From contig NZ_SPUM01000019.1 in NCBI RefSeq assembly GCF_004614195.1, forward strand, positions 1-52,421: DNA of 52,421 bases. The letters are read 5' to 3'. Below are positions 37,312 to 44,847 of this stretch, piece by piece (positions within the stretch are counted from its first letter, which is position 1; every line of letters begins with the position of its first letter). Below the pieces are notes generated by a model. That model searched no databases. It saw nothing but the letters and a program-made list of their open reading frames with translations, and was not told where the DNA came from. The translations under genes and the position numbers were made by a program. Origin of the DNA: Massilia horti. GTDB taxonomy: Bacteria > Pseudomonadota > Gammaproteobacteria > Burkholderiales > Burkholderiaceae_D.

Positions 37312-38873
37312 GCTGCCACCTCCGTTGCAAGATCGGTTCCCGACGCGGCCGCGACCACGATTTCGGGCGTGGCGTCCAAGCGTTCGATGACGCGCTTGAC
37401 GTGCCCCTGGTGCATCACCACGACGCGGTCGGCCAGGCCCAGCACCTCCGGCAGTTCGGACGACACCAGGATCACGGACAGGCCGCGCGTCACCAGCTCG
37501 CTGATGAAGCGGTGTACCGCGGCCTTGGAGCCGATGTCGATGCCCTTGGTCGGCTCGTCGAGAATGATCACCTTGGGGTTGGTGGCCAGCCACTTGCCCA
37601 GCACGACCTTCTGTTGGTTGCCGCCCGAGAGTTCGTTTACATTCTGGGCGAGGTGGTTGGCCTTCAGTTCCAGCTGCTCGGCGAAGTGGCGCGCAATCGC
37701 GGTTTCGACTGCGCGCCGGCGGCGCAGGAAGAAGCCGACCTGGTTCAGGATCGGCAGGGTGATGTTCTGCATGATCGGCAGTGTCAGGTGGGCACCGTGG
37801 TGCTGGCGGTCCTCCGGCACGTAGGCGATGCCGTGCGCGATCGCGTCGTTCGGGGAGGCGATCGAGACCTCCTTGCCTTCCATGCGCACCTTGCCGCTCA
37901 CGTTGGAAGTCATGCCAAAGAGGGCCTGCATCACTTCCGAACGGCCGGCGCCAACCAAACCGTAGAAGCCCAGGATTTCGCCACGGCGAAGCGTGAAGCT
38001 GACCTTGTCGAATTCGGTCGGGTGGCAGAAGCTGTCGACTTCGAGCAGCGGCGCGCCGATCTGAACCTCGGCCTTGGGGTAGGCCTGGTGCACGGCGCGG
38101 CCGACCATCAGCGACACCAGCTCCGGCTCGGTGATCTCCGACAGCGCGCCTTCGGCCACGAAGTTCCCGTCGCGCAGGACGGTGTAGCGGTCGGCCACTT
38201 CGAAAATCTCGTCGAACTTGTGCGAGATGAAAATGACGGCGGTGCCGGCGGCCTTGAGCTGGCCGATGATGCGATACAGTTCGCGGATTTCACGCTGAGA
38301 CAGCGCAGCGGTTGGCTCGTCCATGATCACCACCCGCGCATCCTGCGACAGGGCGCGTGCGATCTCGACAAAGTGGCGCTGCGCGACCGACAGGTCCTTG
38401 ACCCGTGCGCGCACCGGCAGCGACACCTCAAGCCGCGCGAACAGCTTTTCGGCCTCGGACTCGATCCTGGCCCAGTCGATACGAGGCGGGAATCCTTTGG
38501 TTGGCTGGCGGCCGATGTAGATGTTCTCAGCCACGGAGAGCTCGTCGAACATCACGGTCTCCTGGTGGACCGCGGTGATCCCGGCCTGACTCGCTTCCTG
38601 CGGACTGCCGAACGAGACTGCCTTGCCATCGAGCGTGATGGTGCCGGCGTCGGGCTTGTAGATGCCGGTCAGCGTCTTGACGAGCGTGGACTTGCCGGCG
38701 CCGTTCTCGCCGATCAGCGCCATGACCTCGCCGGCGCGGATCGTCAGGGCCATTTCGTTGAGCGCGACAATGCCGCTGAAACGTTTGCAGATCCCGGAAA
38801 GCTGCAATACCGGGACATCCAGCCCGGCATCGGGCTGGCACAGGGGAGGGCTTGACACTTGTGTGACTGGCAT
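37308..38873 (-). CDS. rhaT: L-rhamnose ABC importer duplicated ATPase RhaT
   Basis: This fused double ABC ATPase has about 521 residues from ATG 38873. The first half has Walker [19 protein letters not shown] signature and VVIMDEPTAALS. The second half has [18 protein letters not shown] and VIILDEPTKGIDIG. The ATG at 38921 would add 16 unlikely residues. The 107 bases separating it from rhaS contain a hairpin, the usual layout when the binding protein is made in excess. Confidence 0.92.
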   Translation of the reverse strand: MPVTQVSSPPLCQPDAGLDVPVLQLSGICKRFSGIVALNEMALTIRAGEVMALIGENGAGKSTLVKTLTGIYKPDAGTITLDGKAVSFGSPQEASQAGITAVHQETVMFDELSVAENIYIGRQPTKGFPPRIDWARIESEAEKLFARLEVSLPVRARVKDLSVAQRHFVEIARALSQDARVVIMDEPTAALSQREIRELYRIIGQLKAAGTAVIFISHKFDEIFEVADRYTVLRDGNFVAEGALSEITEPELVSLMVGRAVHQAYPKAEVQIGAPLLEVDSFCHPTEFDKVSFTLRRGEILGFYGLVGAGRSEVMQALFGMTSNVSGKVRMEGKEVSIASPNDAIAHGIAYVPEDRQHHGAHLTLPIMQNITLPILNQVGFFLRRRRAVETAIARHFAEQLELKANHLAQNVNELSGGNQQKVVLGKWLATNPKVIILDEPTKGIDIGSKAAVHRFISELVTRGLSVILVSSELPEVLGLADRVVVMHQGHVKRVIERLDATPEIVVAAASGTDLATEVAA

Positions 38874-38895
38874 ACGGTTACGCGAACAGAAAGTG

Positions 38896-38937
38896 GTAGC
38901 GTCCGCCGTGGGGACGAGCACCCGCCGTCCCCGCTAC
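38896..38937 (-). other. Hairpin between rhaS and rhaT
   Basis: GGGGACG (38910-38916) pairs with CGTCCCC (38926-38932), with an outer stem GTAGC/GCTAC at 38896-38900 and 38933-38937. No T run follows. It is likely an mRNA stabiliser or partial terminator that keeps rhaS transcript above the downstream genes. Confidence 0.6.
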
Positions 38938-38980
38938 CTGGCGGGAACGACGCGCTGCTGTCAACGGCGGCGGTAAAGCG

Positions 38981-39985
38981 TCAGAACATCTTGGCGAACT
39001 GCTCGACGTTTTCGGCGTTGTAGGTGAACGGCGGACCGAGCGCTGCTTCGCCGGTGCCGTCGATGTTCACGCTGCCCAGGCGGCCGACCTTGACGCTGCC
39101 GTTCGGCTTGGCGTCGGGCGCGCCCTTGACGAATTCGTTGGCGGCGTAGGTCGCGGCGTAGCCCAGGTCGATCGGGTTCCAGATCGCGAACTCCTTCACC
39201 GCGCCGCTCTTGACGTGGCCGGCCATTTCCGACGGCAGGCCCAGGCCCGTGACGAACACCTTGCCGACCAGCTTTTCATCCACCACTGCCTTGCTGGCGG
39301 CGACGATGCCCACCGTGGTCGGGGCGATGATCGCCTTCAGGTTCGGGTGGCTGCGCAAGAGGCCAATGGCCTCGCGGTAGCTCTTGTCGGACTGGTCGTC
39401 GCCGTACACGGTGGCCACCAGCTTCAGGTTTGCGTATTCGGGCTTTTCCAGCACCTTCTTCATCACGCCGATCCAGATGTTCTGGTTGGTCGCTTGCGCG
39501 GATGCCGACAGGATTGCGATCTCGCCTTCGCCGCCGATGGCCTTGGCCGCCATCTGGATCTGCTTTTCGCCGATCAGGTCGGCGTTCGACGGAGACAGCT
39601 GCATCAGGCGGCCTTCTGGCGCCAGGCCGCTGTCGAACGAGATCACCTTGATGCCGCGCTGGATGGCCTTGGTGGTGATCGGCACCAGTGCGTTCGGGTC
39701 ATTGGCCGAGATGACGATCGCGTCGACCTTCTGGCTGATCAGCGAATTGATGATCTCGATCTGGCCTTCGGCGCTGGGCGTGGTGGGGCCGGTGTAGATC
39801 ACCTCGACGTTACCCAGTTCCTTGGCCGCTTCGTCGGCGCCCTGGTGGGCCGCGTCGAAGAAGCCGTTACCCAGGTTCTTCACGACCATGGCGATGCGGG
39901 TCTTGTCGCTCTTCTTTTCACAGGCGGACAGGCACGCCAGCATGCCGATGGCCACGACCGCGAGCAGGAGTTTATTGAGTTTCAA
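38981..39985 (-). CDS. rhaS: L-rhamnose-binding protein of the ABC importer, lipoprotein
   Basis: The 334-residue periplasmic binding protein has a lipobox (ACLSAC, Cys at about 22). It has the peripl-BP-4 fold: IAMVVKNLGNGFFDAAHQGADEAAKEL, VDAIVISANDPNALVP, DQSDKSYREAIGLLRSHPNLKAIIAPTT. The start codon is TTG, overlapping the rhaR stop as TTGA, with GGAGAC 8 bases upstream. The substrate call rests on synteny with rhizobial rhaS and the rhamnose enzymes opposite. Confidence 0.92.
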   Translation of the reverse strand: MKLNKLLLAVVAIGMLACLSACEKKSDKTRIAMVVKNLGNGFFDAAHQGADEAAKELGNVEVIYTGPTTPSAEGQIEIINSLISQKVDAIVISANDPNALVPITTKAIQRGIKVISFDSGLAPEGRLMQLSPSNADLIGEKQIQMAAKAIGGEGEIAILSASAQATNQNIWIGVMKKVLEKPEYANLKLVATVYGDDQSDKSYREAIGLLRSHPNLKAIIAPTTVGIVAASKAVVDEKLVGKVFVTGLGLPSEMAGHVKSGAVKEFAIWNPIDLGYAATYAANEFVKGAPDAKPNGSVKVGRLGSVNIDGTGEAALGPPFTYNAENVEQFAKMF

Positions 39986-40848
39986 TGCGATGTCTCCGTC
40001 TGAAGAATGGCCGCGGACTGCAGGTCATAGGCCGGGTTGAAGTGGGGGGCGCACAGGTCGGGCGCGATCTCGTCAGGCGGAACCGTCACCACCTTGACGC
40101 CGTACTGCTCGAGCAGTTGCACCGCGCTGTCGGAGGCGTCGGTATCGGTGATCACGTAGGACACGCGATCCAGCCCGCACAGGATCAGGCCGGCCTTCTT
40201 GGCGAATTTGGAGCTGTCGGCCAGCACCACCAGTTCCTCGGCCTGGCTGATCAAGCGCTTTTCGGCCTGGATCAGCAGCGGGTCGGCTTCCATCAGTCCC
40301 AGCAGCGACAGGCCGTAGACGCTCATGAACATCTTGCCGGCGTAGTGGTGCTGGGTAATGTCGTTGTCGAACGGGGAAAGGATCACGTTCTGCTCACGGT
40401 AGACCTTGCCACCGGGGACGATGATCTCGTTTTCGCTCGTCACCAGCAGGCGCTCGGCCATCAGGAACGAGTTGGTCAGGATCTTCAGGTGCTTGTTGGC
40501 CAGGAACTCGGCCATCATGAACGTGGTCGTGCCGCCGTTGATGATGATGGTTTCGCCGTCCTGGCACATGGAAGCGGCCTGGCGTGCGATCGCGCGCTTG
40601 CGCGCCGCGAAGCATTGAATGTTGTTCTGGAAAGTTTCGCTCGACAGTGCGAACTGGCGTTTTTTCGGCAGCAGGTTTTCCGCTCCGCCGCGGGTGCGCG
40701 TAAGCAGGTTACGCGCGGCCAGCCAACTGATATCGCGTCGCACCGTCGCCGGGGACGCGCTGAGCCATTCGACAAGCTGTTGTACTGTCGCTGCCTGATG
40801 TTCGGCGAGCAGCTTCAGCAAACGTTTGCGGCGTTTGTGATTCACCAT
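39982..40848 (-). CDS. rhaR: DeoR family transcriptional regulator of rhamnose genes
   Basis: The 288-residue regulator has a DeoR winged helix at residues 5-60 (LLKLLAEHQAATVQQLVEWL, ATVRRDISWL). Its effector domain belongs to the phosphosugar-sensing fold (TIIINGGTTTFMMAEFL, LTNSFLMAERL, IVPGGKVY, LVVLADSSKFAKKAGL). GGAGGAGAC precedes ATG 40848. It opens the rhaRSTPQK operon and faces rhaD across 365 bases rich in TGATTG words. It probably represses both operons and its own gene until a phosphorylated rhamnose intermediate appears. Confidence 0.9.
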   Translation of the reverse strand: MVNHKRRKRLLKLLAEHQAATVQQLVEWLSASPATVRRDISWLAARNLLTRTRGGAENLLPKKRQFALSSETFQNNIQCFAARKRAIARQAASMCQDGETIIINGGTTTFMMAEFLANKHLKILTNSFLMAERLLVTSENEIIVPGGKVYREQNVILSPFDNDITQHHYAGKMFMSVYGLSLLGLMEADPLLIQAEKRLISQAEELVVLADSSKFAKKAGLILCGLDRVSYVITDTDASDSAVQLLEQYGVKVVTVPPDEIAPDLCAPHFNPAYDLQSAAILQTETSH

Positions 40849-40956
40849 TTGTCTCCTCCGATTGTGCCGTCTGTATTTACGCGGCTTTCACAATAGTCAA
40901 TCCAACGATGGCCGCTTTTGTGTTGGGGAAAGATTAATCAGTTCAGGCCGTATGGT

Positions 40957-41084
40957 CAATCAGCAATCGATCAGATCGTTGATTGTTTCTCGAATCTGCA
41001 ACGGAGAGTTGCTCAAATTGATCAAGCGGATGATTAATTCTGTCTTGGTCATTAAGTTGATTGTTTCTGTGTTGACACTGATTG
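40957..41084. promoter_or_regulatory. Divergent rhaR/rhaD control region with TGATTG repeats
   Basis: In the 365-base AT-rich gap the hexamer TGATTG occurs at 40980, 41058 and 41079 on the plus strand and inverted at 40957. Two of the copies are extended to the same 13-base word, GTTGATTGTTTCT (40978 and 41056, 78 bases apart). A perfect -35 box TTGACA sits at 41072-41077 between two copies. The -10 box 17 bases later is weak. These are candidate operators for RhaR. Confidence 0.5.
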
Positions 41085-41213
41085 CTTCGCTGATTTCTAC
41101 TTGGCTCGGTTGCCAGTGCGATGCTTTTGTCGTGGATGGCAAGGATGGAATTCGCAACGCATAGACCGCCGCATCGCTTGAATGGCGGCACAACTCACAC
41201 GGAGACTTTTTTG

Positions 41214-43322
41214 ATGAGCGCAATGAGTGAAACAAAGCAGAAGGAACCGATTACGTCGCGCTGGGACGATCAGGTTGCCGCAAGCCTGAGCGAACCGGAG
41301 CTGTTACTGTACCGGTCCAACCTGCTGGGCTCTGACCTGCGCATTACTAACTTCGGCGGGGGCAATACTTCCGCCAAGATCATGATGACCGATCCGCTGT
41401 CGGGCGGACAAACCGAGGTGCTGTGGGTCAAGGGCTCGGGCGGCGACCTGGGCAGCATCAAGCTGGACGGCTTCTCGACCCTCTACATGGACAAGCTGCA
41501 GGCGCTCAAGAACCGCTACCGCGGCCTCGAGCACGAAGACGAGATGGTCGGCTACCTGCCGCACTGCACCTTTAACCTGAACCCGCGCGCGGCCTCGATC
41601 GACACCCCGCTGCACGCCTACATCAACCGCAAGCATGTTGACCACATGCACCCGGACTCGGTGATCGCGATTGCTGCCTGCAAGAACAGCAAGACGCTGA
41701 CCGAAAAGATCTTCGAAGGCGAACTGGGCTGGCTGCCGTGGCAGCGCCCGGGCTACGACCTGGGCCTGAAGCTGGAAAAACTGTCGCAGGAACAACCGCA
41801 TCTGAAGGGCATCGTGCTCGAAGGTCACGGCCTGTTCACCTGGGGCGACACGGCCAAGGATTGCTACGAGACCACCCTGGCCATCATCAAGCGGGCCGAA
41901 GACTGGCTGGCAGCCAACATCCAGCAGCCGGTGTTTGGCGGCCAGAAATACCAGGCACTGCCGGCCGCCGAGCGTTCGGTCCTGGCTGCTCGCCTGATGC
42001 CTCTGCTGCGCGGCAAGATCAGCAAGGACGAGTTCAAGCTCGGCCATTTCGACGACAGCGATGCAGTGCTGCAGTTCGTTTGCAGCGCCGACCTGGCTCC
42101 GCTGGCCGCGCTCGGCACTTCCTGCCCGGACCACTTCCTGCGCACCAAAATCCGTCCGCTGGTCCTCGATTTCGATCCGACGGCCCCGAACTTTGATCGC
42201 CTGGTGAGCAGCCTTGATCAGGCGCTGGACGCGTACCGCGCCGACTACACCGCGTACTACGAGCGCTGCAAGCGCGCAACGAGCCCGAAGGTTCGTGACG
42301 CCAACCCGATCATCTACCTGATCCCGGGCGTGGGCATGCTGTCGTTCGCCAAGGACAAGGCTACCGCCCGCATCGCCGGCGAGTTCTACGTCAATGCGAT
42401 CAACGTGATGCGCGGCGCCAACGGCGTCGACAGCTATGTCGGCCTGCCGGAGCAGGAAGCCTTCGACATCGAATACTGGCTGCTCGAAGAAGCCAAGCTG
42501 CAGCGCATGCCCAAGCCGAAGAGCCTGGCTGGCCGCATCGCGCTGGTCACCGGCGGCGCCGGCGGCATCGGCCAGGCGGTGGCACGCCAGCTGCTGCAGG
42601 AAGGCGCTTGCGTGATGCTGACCGATATCGACACCGAGGCGCTGGGCCAGGCGCACCAGGACCTGGTCAAGGTAGCCGGCAAGGACAGCATCGCCACCGT
42701 GCGCGGCAACATCACCTCGGAAGAGGACGTCGCTTCGGTTCTCGCGGCCACCGCGCTGCGCTTTGGCGGCGTGGACCTGCTGGTGTCCAACGCCGGCATC
42801 GCCTCCGCCGCGCCGCTGGACGAAACCACGCTGGAAATCTGGAAGCGCAACCAGGACATTCTGGTCACCGGCTACTTCCTGGTCAGCCGCGGTGCGTTCC
42901 AGGTGATGAAGCAGCAGCAACTGGGCGGCAGCATGGTGTTCGTCGCGTCCAAGAACGGTTTGGTGGCATCGGCCGGCGCGTCCGCCTACTGCACCGCCAA
43001 GGCGGCTGAAATCCACCTGGCACGCTGCATCGCGCTGGAAGGCGCCGAGCACGGCATTCGCGTAAACGTCGTCAACCCGGACGCAGTGATCCGCGGTTCC
43101 CGCATCTGGGACGGCAAGTGGAAGGAAGAACGTGCCGCATCGAACAAGATCGGCACCGACGACGTGGAGGAGTTCTACCGCAAGCGCAGCATGCTCAAGC
43201 GCAGTGTTCTGCCGGAAGACATCGCGGAAGCCGTCTACTTCCTGTGCAGCGACAAGTCGGCCAAGAGCACCGGCAACGTCCTGAACGTGGATGCAGGCAA
43301 CGCCGCGGCGTTCACTCGTTAA
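41214..43322 (+). CDS. rhaD: Bifunctional rhamnulose-1-phosphate aldolase / L-lactaldehyde dehydrogenase
   Basis: The 702-residue fusion enzyme has a class II aldolase domain at about 20-400, with zinc-type HMHPDSVIAIA and EGHGLFTWGDT. A short-chain dehydrogenase domain at about 435-700 has VTGGAGGIGQA, SNAGIAS and the catalytic YCTAK. It splits rhamnulose-1-phosphate into DHAP and L-lactaldehyde and oxidises the aldehyde to L-lactate. ATG 41214 has GGAGAC upstream; ATG 41223 is possible. Open sequence before 41214 is leader. Confidence 0.95.
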   Translation: MSAMSETKQKEPITSRWDDQVAASLSEPELLLYRSNLLGSDLRITNFGGGNTSAKIMMTDPLSGGQTEVLWVKGSGGDLGSIKLDGFSTLYMDKLQALKNRYRGLEHEDEMVGYLPHCTFNLNPRAASIDTPLHAYINRKHVDHMHPDSVIAIAACKNSKTLTEKIFEGELGWLPWQRPGYDLGLKLEKLSQEQPHLKGIVLEGHGLFTWGDTAKDCYETTLAIIKRAEDWLAANIQQPVFGGQKYQALPAAERSVLAARLMPLLRGKISKDEFKLGHFDDSDAVLQFVCSADLAPLAALGTSCPDHFLRTKIRPLVLDFDPTAPNFDRLVSSLDQALDAYRADYTAYYERCKRATSPKVRDANPIIYLIPGVGMLSFAKDKATARIAGEFYVNAINVMRGANGVDSYVGLPEQEAFDIEYWLLEEAKLQRMPKPKSLAGRIALVTGGAGGIGQAVARQLLQEGACVMLTDIDTEALGQAHQDLVKVAGKDSIATVRGNITSEEDVASVLAATALRFGGVDLLVSNAGIASAAPLDETTLEIWKRNQDILVTGYFLVSRGAFQVMKQQQLGGSMVFVASKNGLVASAGASAYCTAKAAEIHLARCIALEGAEHGIRVNVVNPDAVIRGSRIWDGKWKEERAASNKIGTDDVEEFYRKRSMLKRSVLPEDIAEAVYFLCSDKSAKSTGNVLNVDAGNAAAFTR

Positions 43323-43388
43323 AATAAGGCAACAAAGAAAGCGGCGGGCCCCAGCCGGGGTACCGCCACGGATGCACAAGGAGACATC

Positions 43389-44684
43389 ATGAGTACAGTG
43401 ATTGACGCCGGCCAGGTGGCCGAACACAACGCCAAGCTGCAAGCGCAACTGCAGGCCGACTACGACGCGCTCGGCGGCATGCTGGCGCGCCGTGGCCAGG
43501 ACATCGAAGAGCTCACTTCGCTTGCCCAGGGCTTCGCGGTCGCGGTGCCGAGCTGGGGCGTGGGCACTGGCGGCACGCGCTTTGCGCGCTTCCCGGGTCG
43601 CGGCGAACCGCGCAACGTGTTCGAAAAGCTGGACGACTGCGGCGTGATCAATCAACTGACGCGCGCCACCCCGAGCGTATCGCTGCACTTCCCGTGGGAT
43701 AAGCCGACCGACGCCAAAGAGCTGCGCGACAAGGCCGCGAGCCTGGGCCTCTTCTTTGACGCCGTCAACTCCAACACATTCCAGGACCAGGTTGGCCAGG
43801 AACAGACCTACAAATACGGCAGCCTGACCGCCGGCAGCGCCGAGGTGCGCGCCCAGGCCGTCGCACACAACATCGAATGCATCGAGCTGGGCAAGACCCT
43901 CGGCTCGCGGGCGCTGACCGTGTGGGTCGGCGACGGCGCCAACTTCCCAGGCCAGCACAACCTGCGCGGCGCGCTCGAGCGCTACCTGGACAGCATGCGC
44001 AAGATCTACGCCGCGCTGCCGGAAGACTGGAACGTCTTCATCGAGCACAAACTGTTCGAGCCAGCGTTCTACGCCACCACCATCGCCGACTGGGGCACCA
44101 GCTTTGCCTGCGCCACCGAACTCGGCCCCAAGGCCAAGTGCCTGGTCGACCTTGGCCACCACGCCCCGAACACCAACATCGAGATGATCGTCGCGCGCCT
44201 CGCGCAGTTCGGCAAACTCGGCGGCTTCCACTTCAACGACAGCAAATACGGCGACGACGACCTGGATTCTGGCTCGATCAACCCGTTCCAGCTGTTCCTG
44301 GTCTTTAACGAGCTGGCCGATGCGGCCCTGCGCGACGGCGCGGCCTTCAAGCCGAGCTACATGCTCGACCAGTCGCACAACGTGACCGACCCGGTCGAAA
44401 GCCTGATGAACAGCGCAGTCGAAGTGCAGCGCGCCTTCGTGCAGGCGGCGCTGGTGGACCGCGCCGCGCTGGCCGTCTACCAGCAGCAGAACGACGCGCT
44501 GCAGGCCGCCCAGACCTTGAAGCACGCGTTCCGCACCGACGTCAGCCCGATCCTGGCAATGGCGCGCGTGCGTGCTGGCGGCGCCGCCGACCCGGTGGCT
44601 TGCTACCGCGCGAGCGGATACCGCGACCGCGTAGCCGGCATGCGTCCGGCCAAGGCTGGCGCAAGCAGCAGCGGCATCGTCTGA
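43389..44684 (+). CDS. rhaI: L-rhamnose isomerase, catabolic type
   Basis: This xylose-isomerase-like TIM barrel of 431 residues is the non-E. coli type paired with RhaD fusions. Landmarks are VPSWGVGTGGTRFARFPG, HFPWDKPTD, VWVGDGANFPGQ, the metal-ligand strands FIEHKLFEPAFY and CLVDLGHHAPN, and GGFHFNDSKYGDDDLDSGSINPFQ. AAGGAGACATC precedes ATG 43389. A GC-rich hairpin (around 43345-43365) fills the 66-base gap after rhaD. Confidence 0.95.
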   Translation: MSTVIDAGQVAEHNAKLQAQLQADYDALGGMLARRGQDIEELTSLAQGFAVAVPSWGVGTGGTRFARFPGRGEPRNVFEKLDDCGVINQLTRATPSVSLHFPWDKPTDAKELRDKAASLGLFFDAVNSNTFQDQVGQEQTYKYGSLTAGSAEVRAQAVAHNIECIELGKTLGSRALTVWVGDGANFPGQHNLRGALERYLDSMRKIYAALPEDWNVFIEHKLFEPAFYATTIADWGTSFACATELGPKAKCLVDLGHHAPNTNIEMIVARLAQFGKLGGFHFNDSKYGDDDLDSGSINPFQLFLVFNELADAALRDGAAFKPSYMLDQSHNVTDPVESLMNSAVEVQRAFVQAALVDRAALAVYQQQNDALQAAQTLKHAFRTDVSPILAMARVRAGGAADPVACYRASGYRDRVAGMRPAKAGASSSGIV

Positions 44685-44722
44685 TCGCGAAGCCAAAGAC
44701 CCAGGCTCTGTCCGCCGAAATC

Positions 44723-44770
44723 CGTAGGGTGCGCACCCGTGCGCACGCTGTACGGCCGCTCAGTGTTGGC
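44723..44770. repeat. GTGCGCAC palindromic repeat unit, forward
   Basis: A single unit (GTAGGGTGCGCACC, then GTGCGCACGC) ends in a tail, CGCTCAGTGTTGGCC, shared with the copy near 50.6 kb. It lies between rhaI and the GH106 operon. Confidence 0.85.
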
Positions 44771-44847
44771 CAGGACAAAGCCTGAAAACCCGCGCGCCGC
44801 TCACCCCGGTGCGCGTTGCCACATCCGCCCCTTCAGGAGACCACCGA

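Noticed and set aside
40849..41213. Short open frame in the rhaR-rhaD gap, from the repeat-rich AT segment
   Set aside because: Low-complexity hydrophobic peptide derived from operator-like repeats, without a ribosome site.
41304..44696. Very long open frame (over 1100 codons) antisense to rhaD and rhaI
   Set aside because: Its composition is low-complexity Ala/Arg/Gly/Val/His, with no known domain. It mirrors two well-recognised genes and is a usual artefact of high third-position GC.
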